Shown here: piece by piece, positions 9,755 through 20,720 of the stretch
Layout of the letters: every line of letters begins with the position of its first letter
Position numbering within the stretch: the stretch's first letter is position 1
Origin: Sphaerulina vaccinii
Taxonomy: Eukaryota > Ascomycota > Dothideomycetes > Mycosphaerellales > Mycosphaerellaceae
DNA length: 64,000 nucleotides
Direction: 5' to 3'
Assembly (NCBI GenBank): GCA_022570795.1
Contig: JAKUDP010000002.1
Location: forward strand, 2,294,001-2,358,000
The notes under the pieces: model-generated
The model's database searches: none
What the model was told of the DNA's origin: nothing
Seen by the model: only the letters and a program-made list of their open reading frames with translations
Position numbers and translations under genes: made by a program

Positions 9755-10065
9755 GTCTTGATGATCAGATTGTGGGTCCGATTGGCCTGAGAATTCCTTG
9801 TGCTGCTATGAAAGTTCGTTCGTTGGTTCATATACAAGAGTGAGATCCGTGTGTTCGTGACTGTGGATAGGCAAGCAAGCTCCAAGTGGGGTCATCACGG
9901 CCAGCCCTCGGCCAGGAGGATGACTTGATCAAAACAACGAAATCGAACGAGCATGATACTCTACAGAATTGTTATGCTGATTCGGTGCTCTATGTGTCAG
10001 GACGACCAGGGATGCTTCATCATACTGATCAATCAGCATCTCATGATGCGTCCATCACTGTCTGC
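9755..10065. other. Short intergenic region, nothing recognised
   Basis: About 310 bp between the cupin start and the MFS stop, both on the minus strand. It should contain the cupin promoter. No clear signal found. Confidence 0.35.
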
Positions 10066-11797
10066 TCAATGAACCAATCCGTCGCTCGCCATCTCCTGAA
10101 CATACTTCACATATCTATGAGCACTTCTCCTCCTCAAAGTCTTGCCATACTTCACAAAGATGAGGAGAGTCAAAACCTGAGCCATACCAACGAACGCAGC
10201 AACCAAGAAAGCATTCTGGAATCCCATATTTGTCACCCATGGCGTGATTCCATAGCTCACAGCAAAGCTCATAGTATTCCTGACCAATATCACAGTCACA
10301 ATCGCTTCTCCAGACAGATCCTTATAGCTATCAATGCAATATGAGATGCTCAACTGCAGCCCAATGATAATCGTGCATGCCATAACGCCCATTGCGAAGA
10401 CGCAACCAAACCAGTGGATCCCATGGGCAGCTCCTGAACCCCACAGGATGAGTGCAAAGGGCAATAATATGACCTCTGGTATGAAAAGCCATAGTCTATG
10501 CTCTGGTTCTACGATTCCTCCATTTCGGCGAGCGAGGTAGAGGACGACTTTATCTCCAATCCATCCAGTGTAGGCTGCTGCAGTGGCTGTTCCTATCAGA
10601 CAAGAGATATAGGTGAGGCCTACTTTTGTAGCTGTGAAGTTGTAGGGTGGTTTCGACAGGATTAAGCTGGAAGTTGCATTCAGGACGTTGAACCAGACGA
10701 GGTTTGATCCGTAAGCGAAGCCAGCGTAGAAGATCACCGGGAACGTCAAGAAGATCAATGGACGTAGCATCATTCCCGTCAAGCGATTCGGTTTTTGGAG
10801 ATCGTACTTGCGAACAGGCTTGATTTTGTCGAGGTAGGACTTCATCCTGATGTTGGTGGGCTGACCGGCTTCGTCGACCTCGCTTGTTGCTTGCTCGTCT
10901 TCATGGACTTTGGGACTGCTTGGTGTCTTCTTCTCATCATCGCTGTGGGTTGGAGTGGCAGTACCGGTGTGAGTTTGACTTTCGTTTTCGTGTCCCACGA
11001 TTACAGAACGGCTGTAATTCGTCTCTTCCATGAAGAAGAAGAGAAACACAAATCCCATGCCGCAGAAGATCGCGCACCAGTATAGCACCCATTCCCAACC
11101 TTGGCTGTCTGTGATGAAACCGGCGATAATTGGTGCGAAGAAATTACTTCCTGCGAGCAGCAACGCGTAGACAGCGATGTAGAACCCACGCTCGTGCTGG
11201 AAGTAGATATCTGTCACACTGATCTCGCACAGTGACTCGATAGGCGCACCCACCAAACCTTGCAGGATCTTGTTTGCAATCCACTGGCCGTTGCTTTTCG
11301 TGTATGGTGCCCAGACCTGGATGCCGACTGTGGCTAGTATGGAAAAGAGGTACACTGGTCGCTTGCCATATTGTAGAGCCATGGGCTGCCAAAAGAGACA
11401 GCCCCAACCAAAGGCAAGGAACATGTAGCCAGTCCCAGAGTTGAGTTGGCCAAGTGTGAGGCCAGTGGCTTCCGAGATGGGCTCCAGGACGGAATAGATT
11501 GCCGCAGAGGCAATGCCGATCATCAGAGTGTAGACACACATGCAGGTTGTCGAGAGTGCTTTCCTGGCTGGCGACCAGTTCAACTGGACACTGTTAGTGA
11601 TGTCCTGTAGATGATCAGGCGTTGGCTCTTACTGGATCGTCCGGGTCAGACGAAGGTGCTGGTATGAGAACCACATCGTGGAGTGACCCTTTCGCATGTT
11701 TGGCTCGCATCGTGCCTTCGAGGTCGACAAGGTGCACTGTGCCTGGCACAGGCGAATGGTGAGTGCCATCTGGCTCCAAGCTCGTAAAGAATCCCAT
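10066..11797 (-). CDS. MFS transporter, DHA1 / Hol1-like, two exons
   Basis: Exon 1 (11633-11797) encodes the cytosolic N-terminus ending PAPSSDPDDP. After a 49-bp intron, exon 2 (10066-11583) resumes with LNWSPARKAL, recreating the DPDDPLNWS motif seen at this position in many fungal DHA1 transporters. The product has 560 residues and about 12 membrane helices. It has the MFS loop 2-3 signature in QYGKRPVYLF, a charged cytosolic loop with a Ser/Thr/Glu-rich insert (about residues 255-300), and EETNYSR after helix 6, as in Hol1-type carriers. Family members export drugs or move polyamines and cations across the plasma membrane; the substrate cannot be read from sequence. No obvious co-regulated neighbour. 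Confidence 0.87.
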
Positions 11798-12440
11798 CCT
11801 GAGGTTCGGTTGTTGCGATGCTGATTCTGATAAAACGTCTCCAGTAGAAACAAAAGCGCTCTCAGCAGTGCTTTAGTGTGGTTGTGCAACTACGTATTCG
11901 TACAACATGGCCAACAGCTGAAAGATAGGCCTCTGATATCCGGATGTTTCCCAACAGCTCATGATAGCTCCACTTTATTATCGCCTCTCCACGTACCAAG
12001 AGTGTGGGAGCCCCCCCAGCAGTACAGCTATAAGCTTTGTGTTTCCAGGAGATAAAGTCGAGGAAGCTTTGCTATCAGCGATAAGCTCAGGGTTGACACG
12101 TTGAAAGGCTGAATGTCCATCCATGGTCGGCCCTGCGGCCGTCGGCAGTTCTGTGTGTTGAGATGAATCCAGGCAATATCGCATCTGTTCACACATGGAC
12201 CTGTCATGTGTTGGTAAGCAGAAGTATGTGTTCATGAAGATTAGATCTTTAGCATTTGCGACTGTGGGACGCTGTCTGCAGTAATTCAAGTATGCACAAC
12301 TCTTTCGAACGCCCATCAGCTCGCCTCCTCCAGGATATCATTTTGAGACCATGGCCCGTCTCCAGGCTGTAGTAGTGGTACTAGTATGCACAAGAAGTAT
12401 TCAAGGAGAGTCGTTGAAGTCGTGAAGCCGAGACGCGGCT
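11798..12440. other. Intergenic region, nothing recognised
   Basis: About 640 bp upstream of the MFS gene and downstream of the BIM1-like gene, both on the minus strand. It contains a C-homopolymer of eight near 12011 but no conserved frame. Confidence 0.35.
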
Positions 12441-13292
12441 CTATAATATGGTGTACAATGCCGTTGCTACCATGGCCGAGATGGCGAGAGCTGAAGAAGG
12501 TATCGCTAATGTCGAGGCAGCGGCGGTCAGAGCTGCTGTGGTGAAGTAGAGGTTGAAGCCGAGATTCGTGCTATTGTAGCAGTTCTGAGGTGTGACTTCC
12601 ATGTCTGCGGGCATGTCTTCTGGTTCCACTAGCGTTGCGTCCACGCACTTCGGACAGTGTCAGCGATCCTGCGCGGCTGAGCTCGTGATCAGGGGTAATA
12701 CATACACTGTATAATGCTGCGCCATGTTGCGCTGTTTCAATCACTTGTATCGTGATGTTCTGGCCAGCGGTGAGAGACAAATTGGCCGGCATTCGCACCT
12801 GCGGATAGCAGAATTGTCCTGGATATTGGAGGTTGTCCGGACCTGTTATCTCTAGGGGTCCCACCACGGGATGTGAGTAGTTCGGCGGTGCTGTCATTCC
12901 GGATTCTATGATTCCGATGTTCACGTAGAACAGTGCCTTTTTATGCCCAGGAAACCATCCAGGCTGTACTGATAATGCTCCTCCTCCTACTGGCCACTTC
13001 GTTCGGTTTTGCGCTTGAGGAAGTCCTCCACCTGTCATCTTCGTCAGTCTCAAGTGCCACGCCTAGACTCGTGCTTGAGCTTACATGGATACATCCATTG
13101 CATGCCATATGGAAAGTCATATCCGCCGCTGGTTTCGTTGTAGTCGATACCGATTGTGTTCGGGTTGTTCTGTGGGAAAGTGCCATTCGTGTGTAGATTG
13201 TTCCCTCGCCATCCAGGATATGTGATAACCGTATGCGCCGTCGCCAAATTCCAGGTGGCTGCTGCCACTAATAGCGTACTTATGCCATACAT
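12441..13292 (-). CDS. BIM1-like / X325 copper-binding protein, GPI-anchored, three exons
   Basis: Exons 13085-13292, 12706-13031 and 12441-12647 (introns of 53 and 58 bp) join in phase to 246 residues. The signal peptide MYGISTLLVAAATWNLATA is followed by a mature N-terminal His (HTVITYPGWRGNNL). This is the histidine-brace start of the X325/BIM1 family, which is structurally related to lytic polysaccharide monooxygenases. Further family marks are GMQWMYPCGGLPQ (the Cys-Gly-Gly is made by splicing), NRTKWPVGGG and QFCYPQVRMP. Several N-glycosylation sequons are present. The C-terminus (TLAIPSSALAISAMVATALY) is a hydrophobic tail after a small-residue region, so GPI anchoring is likely. Characterised relatives such as Cryptococcus Bim1 take part in copper uptake rather than polysaccharide cleavage. 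Expression may respond to copper, but I did not find a regulator site. Confidence 0.85.
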
Positions 13293-14425
13293 CGTGCTCT
13301 TTCTGTTGTACAATCCAAGGCTCTTCAATGCGATATCTCGCTTGTCGGTGAGTTGTGGAGCATAGATCGGTACAGGCTGGTCGATGGAGCTGCAGGCGGT
13401 AAACTTGAAACGTATAAAGAGCAGAGGTTCAGGCCAGCGCGTACGTGAGATGGAGAGGGAAGACTGAAAGGATGGCTGCGGAGTGTTCTATGCTTAACTT
13501 ACCGTACGCGTGCTAACGTGGCTGTAGTGCAGGACGAGTCCAGTGCCGGCCTGGATCGAGGAGTGATAGGCGCCTGCAGTGAGAGTGCCACTCGTCGTGC
13601 ATCCCATGAGAGTGGAAGATGTCCTTGGCGCTTATAGACATAGTGGTTGGTAGATGTGCGGCACAGCACATCTGCCCTAGTCCGGATCCAGCAAGATTCT
13701 GCACGAGAGTGGTGCCCTGCGTAGCACGCTCGCAAAGTGTGGTGGACTCGAGATGGAGCTTTGCCGTTTCAGCTCGCTGTAAGCGCCCAGATTTAGGCTT
13801 CCGCTGTGGAGTAGCAAGTGAATGACCAATAAGCGCTCGTAGAAGCGCTCTGCTCTCCATATCCTTGACTCGAGAACTCTAGCATACTTGCTTGAATTCC
13901 TGGTCAGGTCCTGGTAGAGAGAAATAATGTTATATATCACAGCATGGCCTGATGCACCTTCTGCCCATGGTGTCCGAAAGCTTCTTGTAGCTGTCGAGGA
14001 CCACCTGTGATAGGCTTGGCGAGCTGTACAAGCATCGTGAAGCTCTCCATCAGCTCGTGTGACAGCGAGCACAGGTTGCTTGACATGTAATCACCATGCG
14101 TACGAGCGCCTGCGATGTGTGAACTCTGTTCAGGTCGAGCGCGTAGTAGTTGAAGTATGAGTAGGTCTCACTTCAAGAACAGGCCAGCTATTCGATTGCT
14201 AGCAATACTCGTTAGTGCGACTCAGTCCTGGCAACCCAAGGCGCATAGTGAGCAACTATGAGAAGCCAGCAGTTTGCAATGCTGACCAGTTGACGAAGTG
14301 GTTGCGTCGGGTAAGAAAGTCGTTCATGATGTCTATCGTGGGAATCATTACACCAACATCTCCAATACAATGCTGCTTCACAGTCTGACCATACTCATTA
14401 GTTCTTGCCGCGCCCCTCGCAGATT
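13293..14425. other. Intergenic region, nothing recognised
   Basis: About 1.1 kb upstream of the BIM1-like gene. Overlapping short frames occur on both strands without family signal, so I treat them as chance. It should contain the promoter of the copper protein. Confidence 0.35.
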
Positions 14426-15118
14426 CTACTCATCATCCGCCCAATGCTTTTCGCGGATCTTGATGAAGTCGAAGTCGTCCACGGGCTTCCTCTCAAACAT
14501 CCCATGAAATGCTGACTTCAGTCGCTTTCCGAGCTTGTCTGTCTCCGGTCGGCAGTCCGCCTCTGAGTGTTCGCAGCAGCACTTTCCTCGGTGTGACCTG
14601 GGTTTGATAGTTCCAGGCCGAGTTGACATGGTACCAGAAAATGCGTTCACAATGGGACCAACATCTGTGGAGTCAAGAGACTTACTCCGCGCACTGTCCG
14701 GAGGCGTCAAAGGTGGCGCTGGGCGTCCAGGTAATCGAGTTGGTGACATGACAAATGGTGGTGCTGATGCCGCAGTATTGATTGTGGGCGGTAAGAAGAC
14801 CTGCGTCTCATAAGGTACTTGACCAGTCTTCCACGGCTCACTCGATGGATCAGTTGATGAACACTCGCTTATTGACTGCGATCGTCGTAGCTGGGAGTGT
14901 TGACGCCTGGATTCTGGGCCGCTAGAAACACTATTGTTGCGTGCAGACCATAGCGCTGGCAAGGCATGGCGTTCTGCTGCCGATAGTGGTGTTGCCGTGT
15001 TTGCATTCGTGAAAGGCACTTGCATTGTGGCTGATCGTTCCCATGGTGGACTGCTAGTATCTTCTCGTCTTGGTAAATGCTCGTGAGGAATTCTCGGGGA
15101 AGAGTCTCCTCGGTCCAT
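14426..15118 (-). CDS. Disordered Ser/Pro-rich protein of unknown function
   Basis: A 230-residue frame from an ATG at 15118. Most of it is low-complexity and rich in S, P, R and T (RREDTSSPPWERS, RRQHSQLRRSQSISECSSTD, TRLPGRPAPPLTPPDSARSK). A short more ordered C-terminal block holds a Cys cluster (GKCCCEHSEADC) and an amphipathic basic segment (KLGKRLKSAFHGMFERKPVD) ending FDFIKIREKHWADDE. No signal peptide or membrane helix. SP/TP sites suggest phosphorylation. The conserved-looking C-terminus and uninterrupted frame argue that it is real, but I recognise no family. Confidence 0.5.
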   Translation of the reverse strand: MDRGDSSPRIPHEHLPRREDTSSPPWERSATMQVPFTNANTATPLSAAERHALPALWSARNNSVSSGPESRRQHSQLRRSQSISECSSTDPSSEPWKTGQVPYETQVFLPPTINTAASAPPFVMSPTRLPGRPAPPLTPPDSARSKSLDSTDVGPIVNAFSGTMSTRPGTIKPRSHRGKCCCEHSEADCRPETDKLGKRLKSAFHGMFERKPVDDFDFIKIREKHWADDE

Positions 15119-16441
15119 AGCTTGTGATGTAGATGTGACTGTTCATGAGTGGTGTATGGGGCTCATCCACAATCGCAAGGATCTTTCCTGACCAGCAGGT
15201 CTCCAGCGAACACGTGCCGGCAGTGGGCTGCTGAAGATGTGAGCAGAAGGAAGCAGACGCAGTCTCAGCTGCGTAGGGTGCGAACACAAGAAATAAGAAA
15301 GGACTAAGCCCCAGCTCTCGCACTGTGTGACACAGTGGCGAGCTACTGAGAGGCAGGATGTCGGTCGCAGCCTGGTGGCCGGGTTGTATATGATGAGCAC
15401 AGTAATGCCTGGTAGTATGCTAGACCAGGCCAGGTGTGCGTTCGTGCCTCTCGTGGCAAACAGACGCCATGCTTGAGTCCATGAGCTATTTCCAGGCCAG
15501 GATCAGCTCTGATGCAGAGACTAGTGCAACATGCCGAACGAAATGAGGTCAGGTCACTGCCAGCTGCAGCAGATCAGTAGTTGGTGTTTCATGGCCTGTT
15601 ACCTGGGACAGAAAGTGCTCGACATTGGCGGCTGTTTCGTTGGTCGAGACGGCTCGGAGATGCTATCTTCACACGCTGTGCCAGAGAAGTATTCATCGCA
15701 GTACCGCCCGTATAATCTTGCCAAACAGGCGCTTGTCTGCAGCATTTGGTGAGAGTGTAGAGTGTAGAGCAGAGAGAAGAGTTTGTGTAGCCGCCGGAAG
15801 GAATACATGACAGCCGCTAAGGACGCGCTAGTCTCGGCTTCACCTTGGCCTAGAGCCTAAGGCACAGCAGGGTAGCTAAATTCTACTATACAACCCTCTG
15901 CTCTCTTCCAACATCACCAATGGAAACTTCCTTACCAGCTCAGCGGCAAGCGGCACTTTCAATTGATCTACAAAGGACGATCCAGAGACTACGACCCTTC
16001 TGACTTCGACCACCTGGCTACGCCGCAATCTGGCAGCAAGACTGATGCATGAAAGAAGTTCTCAGGCAATGATGTATCTCAGCTATACCTGAATGGCTAT
16101 CGGCCCATGTACGAACCTGGACCTCATCACAACTCTGCTATCTCGCGTGCTCTTGAGGCTGCAATACTGTCGACTCAATGCTCGCATTTCCCTCCGGCTC
16201 GTTTAGAACCACAGTCACCTTCTTCAGCAATCGCTATGGCATCCAACCTGTCCGGAAAGTGGCCCAGTCGCCTTCGCTAATGCTTTCCTCGGACAAGCAA
16301 AGCACTGCTTTACGCTCAATGCTGGTAGTAACCACACCTGCTCACCACCTCCCACAATAACGCCCATCCATGGCAGAGCACTCCAAATCTCATCGTTCAC
16401 CCGAAAGCTCCCATCAAGACAGCGCCCTGCCAAACATATTG
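15119..16441. other. Intergenic region, nothing recognised
   Basis: About 1.3 kb between two minus-strand genes. Only short frames that use non-ATG starts or lack any pattern. No repeat or RNA gene noticed. Confidence 0.35.
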
Positions 16442-17449
16442 TCAGAAGATCCTCTTCAACCCACGATTCCCAACATCCTCTCCATTCACCACCTTGACCA
16501 TCTTCGCCTCATCAATCTCATCAAATGACGTAGAGGACAGAATTTCCCACATTTTGCCGACATTCTGTGAGATATGGCAACCCAATTTCGCAGCGAAAGC
16601 TCTACGCATACAAGATGTCAGAGTGGGAGGGCGAGGAATGCCTTCTGAGGTGTGGGTGCTTTGGCGGTCGATCATGTTGGCGACTTCGTGGGTTAGGGCG
16701 CTGTTCATAACACTACAAGTTAGTGAACTGGATGATGGGATGGTAGAGGGATGGAGTGACACTTACTCAACAGCCCACATCCCTTTCTCCTCCGTTTCAG
16801 GATTCCCAGCTGCTAATATAGCAATGAAGAAGTCTGGTCCATGTTGCAATAACATTTCTTCAAAAGCCAGCTCAATATCCGACCGAGCCATCACATCTCC
16901 AGAAGAGAAAGATTGATTAATAGGTGCAGGACCATATATCCGTAAAATCTTGATCGAGGATATCAGTTTGAAGTATAAACAAGCTAGACTTGTCGCTGGT
17001 AGACCATTGATGAGTGCGACTTTGTGACAATAAGACCCACTATCCTGCAATCTATGCAGGAGCAAGAGACCAGTTTTGTGAATCGTCTCCCAACGTCCTT
17101 TGAGCCAATCGAGTTCTGGGCCGTGACTGGTGATCTTGAGCCACTGCTCGTGGAGATCTTCGAGAGTTTCCAGACGGCGATGAAGAGTGTCCAATCCGGC
17201 GAATGTGTCTGTTGCAAGTGATGGGAAGAGTTGGAGTTGTAAAGGAGAGATCTGGCAAAGTTTGATGTCCCGAACAAGGCCATGTTCGTGGTGTTTGATG
17301 AGAAGGTTGAGTTTTGCGCAGGTTAGACATAGACAGCGGAAGCCGTGGGCTGTGTAGGGTACGTATGGGAGGATCTCGAGGACGAGTTCGGCGGGAAGGG
17401 CGGATAGGGAGAGCTGAGATGATAGCGGTTGGAGAGCGACAGTTGCCAT
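16442..17449 (-). CDS. F-box protein, two exons
   Basis: Exons 16767-17449 and 16442-16712 with a 54-bp intron (GTAAGT..TTGTAG) give 317 residues. The frame alone would stop at WAVE; splicing joins MWAVD to VMNSALTHEVANMID and extends the protein by about 90 residues. The N-terminus LSALPAELVLEILPYVPYTA followed by CLCLTCAKLN is a typical F-box (residues about 13-50), the Skp1-binding element of SCF ubiquitin ligases. The rest is helical without kelch, WD40 or LRR signature; such fungal F-box proteins usually have unknown targets. Cytosolic or nuclear. Confidence 0.75.
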
Positions 17450-17956
17450 GATGAACGGTAGTAGTGTTGTTGTGTTGCAGTGTGTCGTAGTGGTAGAAGG
17501 ATTATAGTTCGTGTAGTGGTGACGATATGAGCTTGTGAAAGAGCACGGTCCATCAAGGTTGGACTGTGATGGCGTGAAGCTCTTTGGTCACCTGAATGGT
17601 TCTCCAAGTGTATTGCGTGCTTATTTACTGCATTCGGCAGGAATGCTGTGGACGATGCTGCCTTTCTTGTAAGAGGTGTGCGTCGAGCAGAGGGATACCA
17701 TGTTTGGCCTTTTAATCTCGACGTCACACAATCCAGATCACTGAATATCTCGACCGCCAACTTCGGATCAAGATGCGATGCTGAATCCAGATCTGGTACT
17801 CCTATGTCTCTGACATTCTTTGTTGGATTTGCTTCGAGGGCATTAGCATTCGATTGATCTGCTTGACTGTGAGCATAGTACATGTTGTGCATTGATACTT
17901 GACATCGTCGTAACTGGACAACCTCATACTCCCAACAGCATCAATCGCTGTATCCG
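17450..17956. other. Intergenic region, nothing certain
   Basis: About 500 bp upstream of the F-box gene. A minus-strand frame beginning at 17892 (MHNMYYAHSQADQSN) stays open into the F-box gene in a different frame. It is probably chance or an upstream leader frame. Confidence 0.3.
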
Positions 17957-19028
17957 TCACTTGAATCCCTCTACATCCCCCAAAATACCCTTCACTCCCC
18001 GATCCAGACTCTGCGGCAACGTCAGATCTCTATTTCCACCTGCCACGCCGGTGACAGCATCCCCCACAGCACCCAGCAAGTCGGAAGGAGGAGCACAAAC
18101 AGCCGGCCCCACCAGACTCCCCAGCAAGATATTCCTAACCGTCTGTTGAACATCAGGATCATTTGGTATTCCCGAATGTCCCACGCCATCCCCGGGACAG
18201 AATTGTTGGATGTATAAGTTTCTGACACGGTTCTCATTGACGAAAGCTACGGGAGTCGGTGTGACGAACTCATCATGCGTCGATGCGATGATAGTGTAAA
18301 GTATACCAGGCTGGGCAATTGGGCCATTGCTATTGAGTTGGACAACAGCAGGTCCATCCGGTCCTAGATCATCGCAAGCTCCACAAGTTATGGTCTGTAG
18401 GACCGTTCCAATGAACTTCCTCGAGAAGTCTCCCAAGACGTAAGCGAGGTCATATATCCCGCTGAGATCTGTTCCATGCGTAGGTGGAGCGAGAGCGATA
18501 ACTTGTTCGATGTATGGGACCAGATAAGGGTAGAATTTGGGTACGTAGAGGGACATAAAAGCTCCTTCACAATGGCCTACGATGTCGATTTTGGAGGCTC
18601 CCGTGCCGGCTAGGACTTGTTCGATGAAAGCCGCGACTTCCGCAGAGGAGGAGGAGATTGACTCGATGCCGCCGAAGTCTACGGTGTTCAGGAGGAGCCC
18701 GCTAGGAATCAATGTTACGCCATAGGTTGTGGAGAAAGTGCAGAAGCCAGATGCCCCGAGAAATTCGTAGAGCTCATTGATACAGGAGTATGCATTGCAG
18801 CCGAGACCGTGGAGGACGATTACCTGTTTCAAATCAGCCTATCTTCGAAAATTGTTGACTCTCTGGTAGGAAGAGACGTACTAGGTTAGGATGAATGGCG
18901 CTTCGACAGGCGTAGTTGTTATGAGTTGCGGAGGTGTCCTGTCTGCGCTGTAAAGCTGATGCTGCCGGTGTTGCTCTTCCCGACCCGAACAGGCACAGAA
19001 GGGAAACAAAAGCACGCCAGTTCGCCAT
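17957..19028 (-). CDS. Secreted lipase-like alpha/beta hydrolase, Cys in place of nucleophile Ser, two exons
   Basis: Exon 1 (18882-19028, 49 codons) encodes a signal peptide (MANWRAFVSLLCLFGSGRA) and the mature start. After a 58-bp intron (GTACGT..AAACAG), exon 2 (17957-18823) begins VIVLHGLGCN, the oxyanion-loop HGLG of fungal class 2 lipases; total 337 residues. Later come IDIVGHCEGAFMSLY with Cys134 at the nucleophile elbow, an Asp in STHDEFVTP and a His in GDGVGHSGIP. Family members normally have Ser in GHSEG. I checked the codon, and it reads TGT. The enzyme would be extracellular, with several Cys residues for disulfides. Either it works with a Cys nucleophile, is inactive, or binds lipid. 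Confidence 0.82.
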
Positions 19029-20720
19029 CTGTGGTAAGCATGATCTGCGCCTAAATTATGCGCGGTCGCCTGCTCTATGTAAAGCGGCCGCTTGCAGCAC
19101 CTACCATAAGTTATTTACTGCTGGCGCAGCGGCGCTTCGTTCTGATTGTTGGTAGAGGTGCCTCGGCGGATTACTTTGCAGAATCTTCTTGCTGACAAGA
19201 CATAAATGTCCCTATCGAGGCATTGTTGTGATGTTGTCGCGAGCCTGTGTATCAGAGTATACCGGATGCATTCGTCCGACCGTAGATTGCAGGAGAAGGC
19301 TTTCCAAGAGACTGGGATGAGCTTTCGAAAACGTTGACGTCTGGGCGAGAGAGAGGAAACAGTAGAGAAGTGGAGATTCGAAGTTCTTCAAGTATCTGCG
19401 GTCGTCTTGTCTGATTAGCAGAAGTTTGTCCTATCCCTGGGCGTGGTACGCATGTTATATACGTCCGTAAGTCGAACGTGGCCGCTTTGTTGTTGCTGGC
19501 CTCGTGAAGCAGGCGGCCGCTGAAGAGTACCGCCATTTCCACCTTTTCCCCCACCACTTCCCGCAGTACTGGGAACAAGGATGTCATCCAGGACCGAATC
19601 CCGATGGCCTTGGCCGGTTCCTGTATACCGGTTCGGTTTGATGATGAAGTCGCGGCGGGATGATGAATGTCGAGACTGTCAGTTGACACGAACTGAAGGA
19701 GTGCTGAGGGGCATGAAGTCCTTAAATATCGAATCGGCACTTTCCAGGCTATGGCAGCAGACTGATGCTTGATCTGGTCTCTCTCCACATCTCCACATCA
19801 CGTTCGGGGAAGTGTCCAGGTCCAGAGGACGTGTTACCAGATGGGAGCCAGCCTATGACTGGTTATCGATGAGCTTGTCGCGAGCTTGATAAGCTTGTTG
19901 TAAGATGACAAAGATGATTGAGGAAAGAGAAGTCGTGAAGTCCTCATAGTGCATCAGCTTTGCCCTAGCTTGAAAACTAACCGAGTGCGACGGCAGAACC
20001 CCGGGATTCGAGTCGATGCTACTCTTCGATGTCCATATAGCCTCTTGTTCTGCTGATATGTTCATGTCGTTGCAAAGACAACCGTGGAAGAGCTTCCTCG
20101 ATTCCGTGGCCAGTTGACTCGAGACATATATACCTCTGAGACATATATCTCCTATTGTAAGCTGCGAAGGATTCCTCGACCCAAAGCCGCGGAATGAACA
20201 AGGAAGTGTCGAGGACCGAGCTCCGATCATGGACATCACAAAGAACGCTGGTATTCTACTGATGATGGTAATAAGACTGTACTCGGACTGACGGAGAATT
20301 GTCTAAGTCAACTGTCTATCAGTGCCGTATACACGTATACATGCAGTCGGTAAGTGTGCAATCCGCATAGCCATAACCGTTTCTCATTGGTGTGCAAGAA
20401 GGTTTGGCCAGCACGGTCGATGGTCTCGAGCTGGCGATGTTCAGTCGTCAACCTGTTTTGTTGCCATCTCAATCATCGCCGCCGACCACATCTTTTTCTC
20501 GTGGTGAGCAGACAAAGACAGTGTGGCAGCATTGTGTTACTGTCATCATCCTTCTGGCGCGTCCATCGTTTCTGCTGTGTCTTGTGTCTTGTTAGTGTTT
20601 CGGTATGACAATGCAGTGTCAGGCCCACAGCCGCCGCCGATGACATCGTCCAGCGCGTCTTCTACACTTTGCGAACTATACATCACCACATCTATCTACT
20701 GATAAGGAGCGAAGAAGAAG
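19029..20720. other. Divergent intergenic region, nothing recognised
   Basis: About 1.7 kb between the lipase (minus) and the SEG1-like gene (plus). A 178-codon minus-strand frame (19252-19788) begins with GTG and has no protein-like pattern. Near 20120 a short direct repeat contains GAGACATATAT. The last 400 bp are pyrimidine-rich, as expected for a strong fungal promoter and leader. Confidence 0.35.

Noticed and set aside
11584..11632. Acceptor at the first AG (AACAG) in the MFS intron
   Set aside because: It gives the wrong phase; the next acceptor (TCCAG) restores the conserved DPDDPLNWS junction.
13513..14072. Minus-strand frames of 115-131 codons
   Set aside because: No start context, domain or hydrophobic pattern; composition looks random.
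19252..19788. 178-codon minus-strand frame
   Set aside because: Begins with GTG, no ATG at a sensible place, no recognisable protein features.
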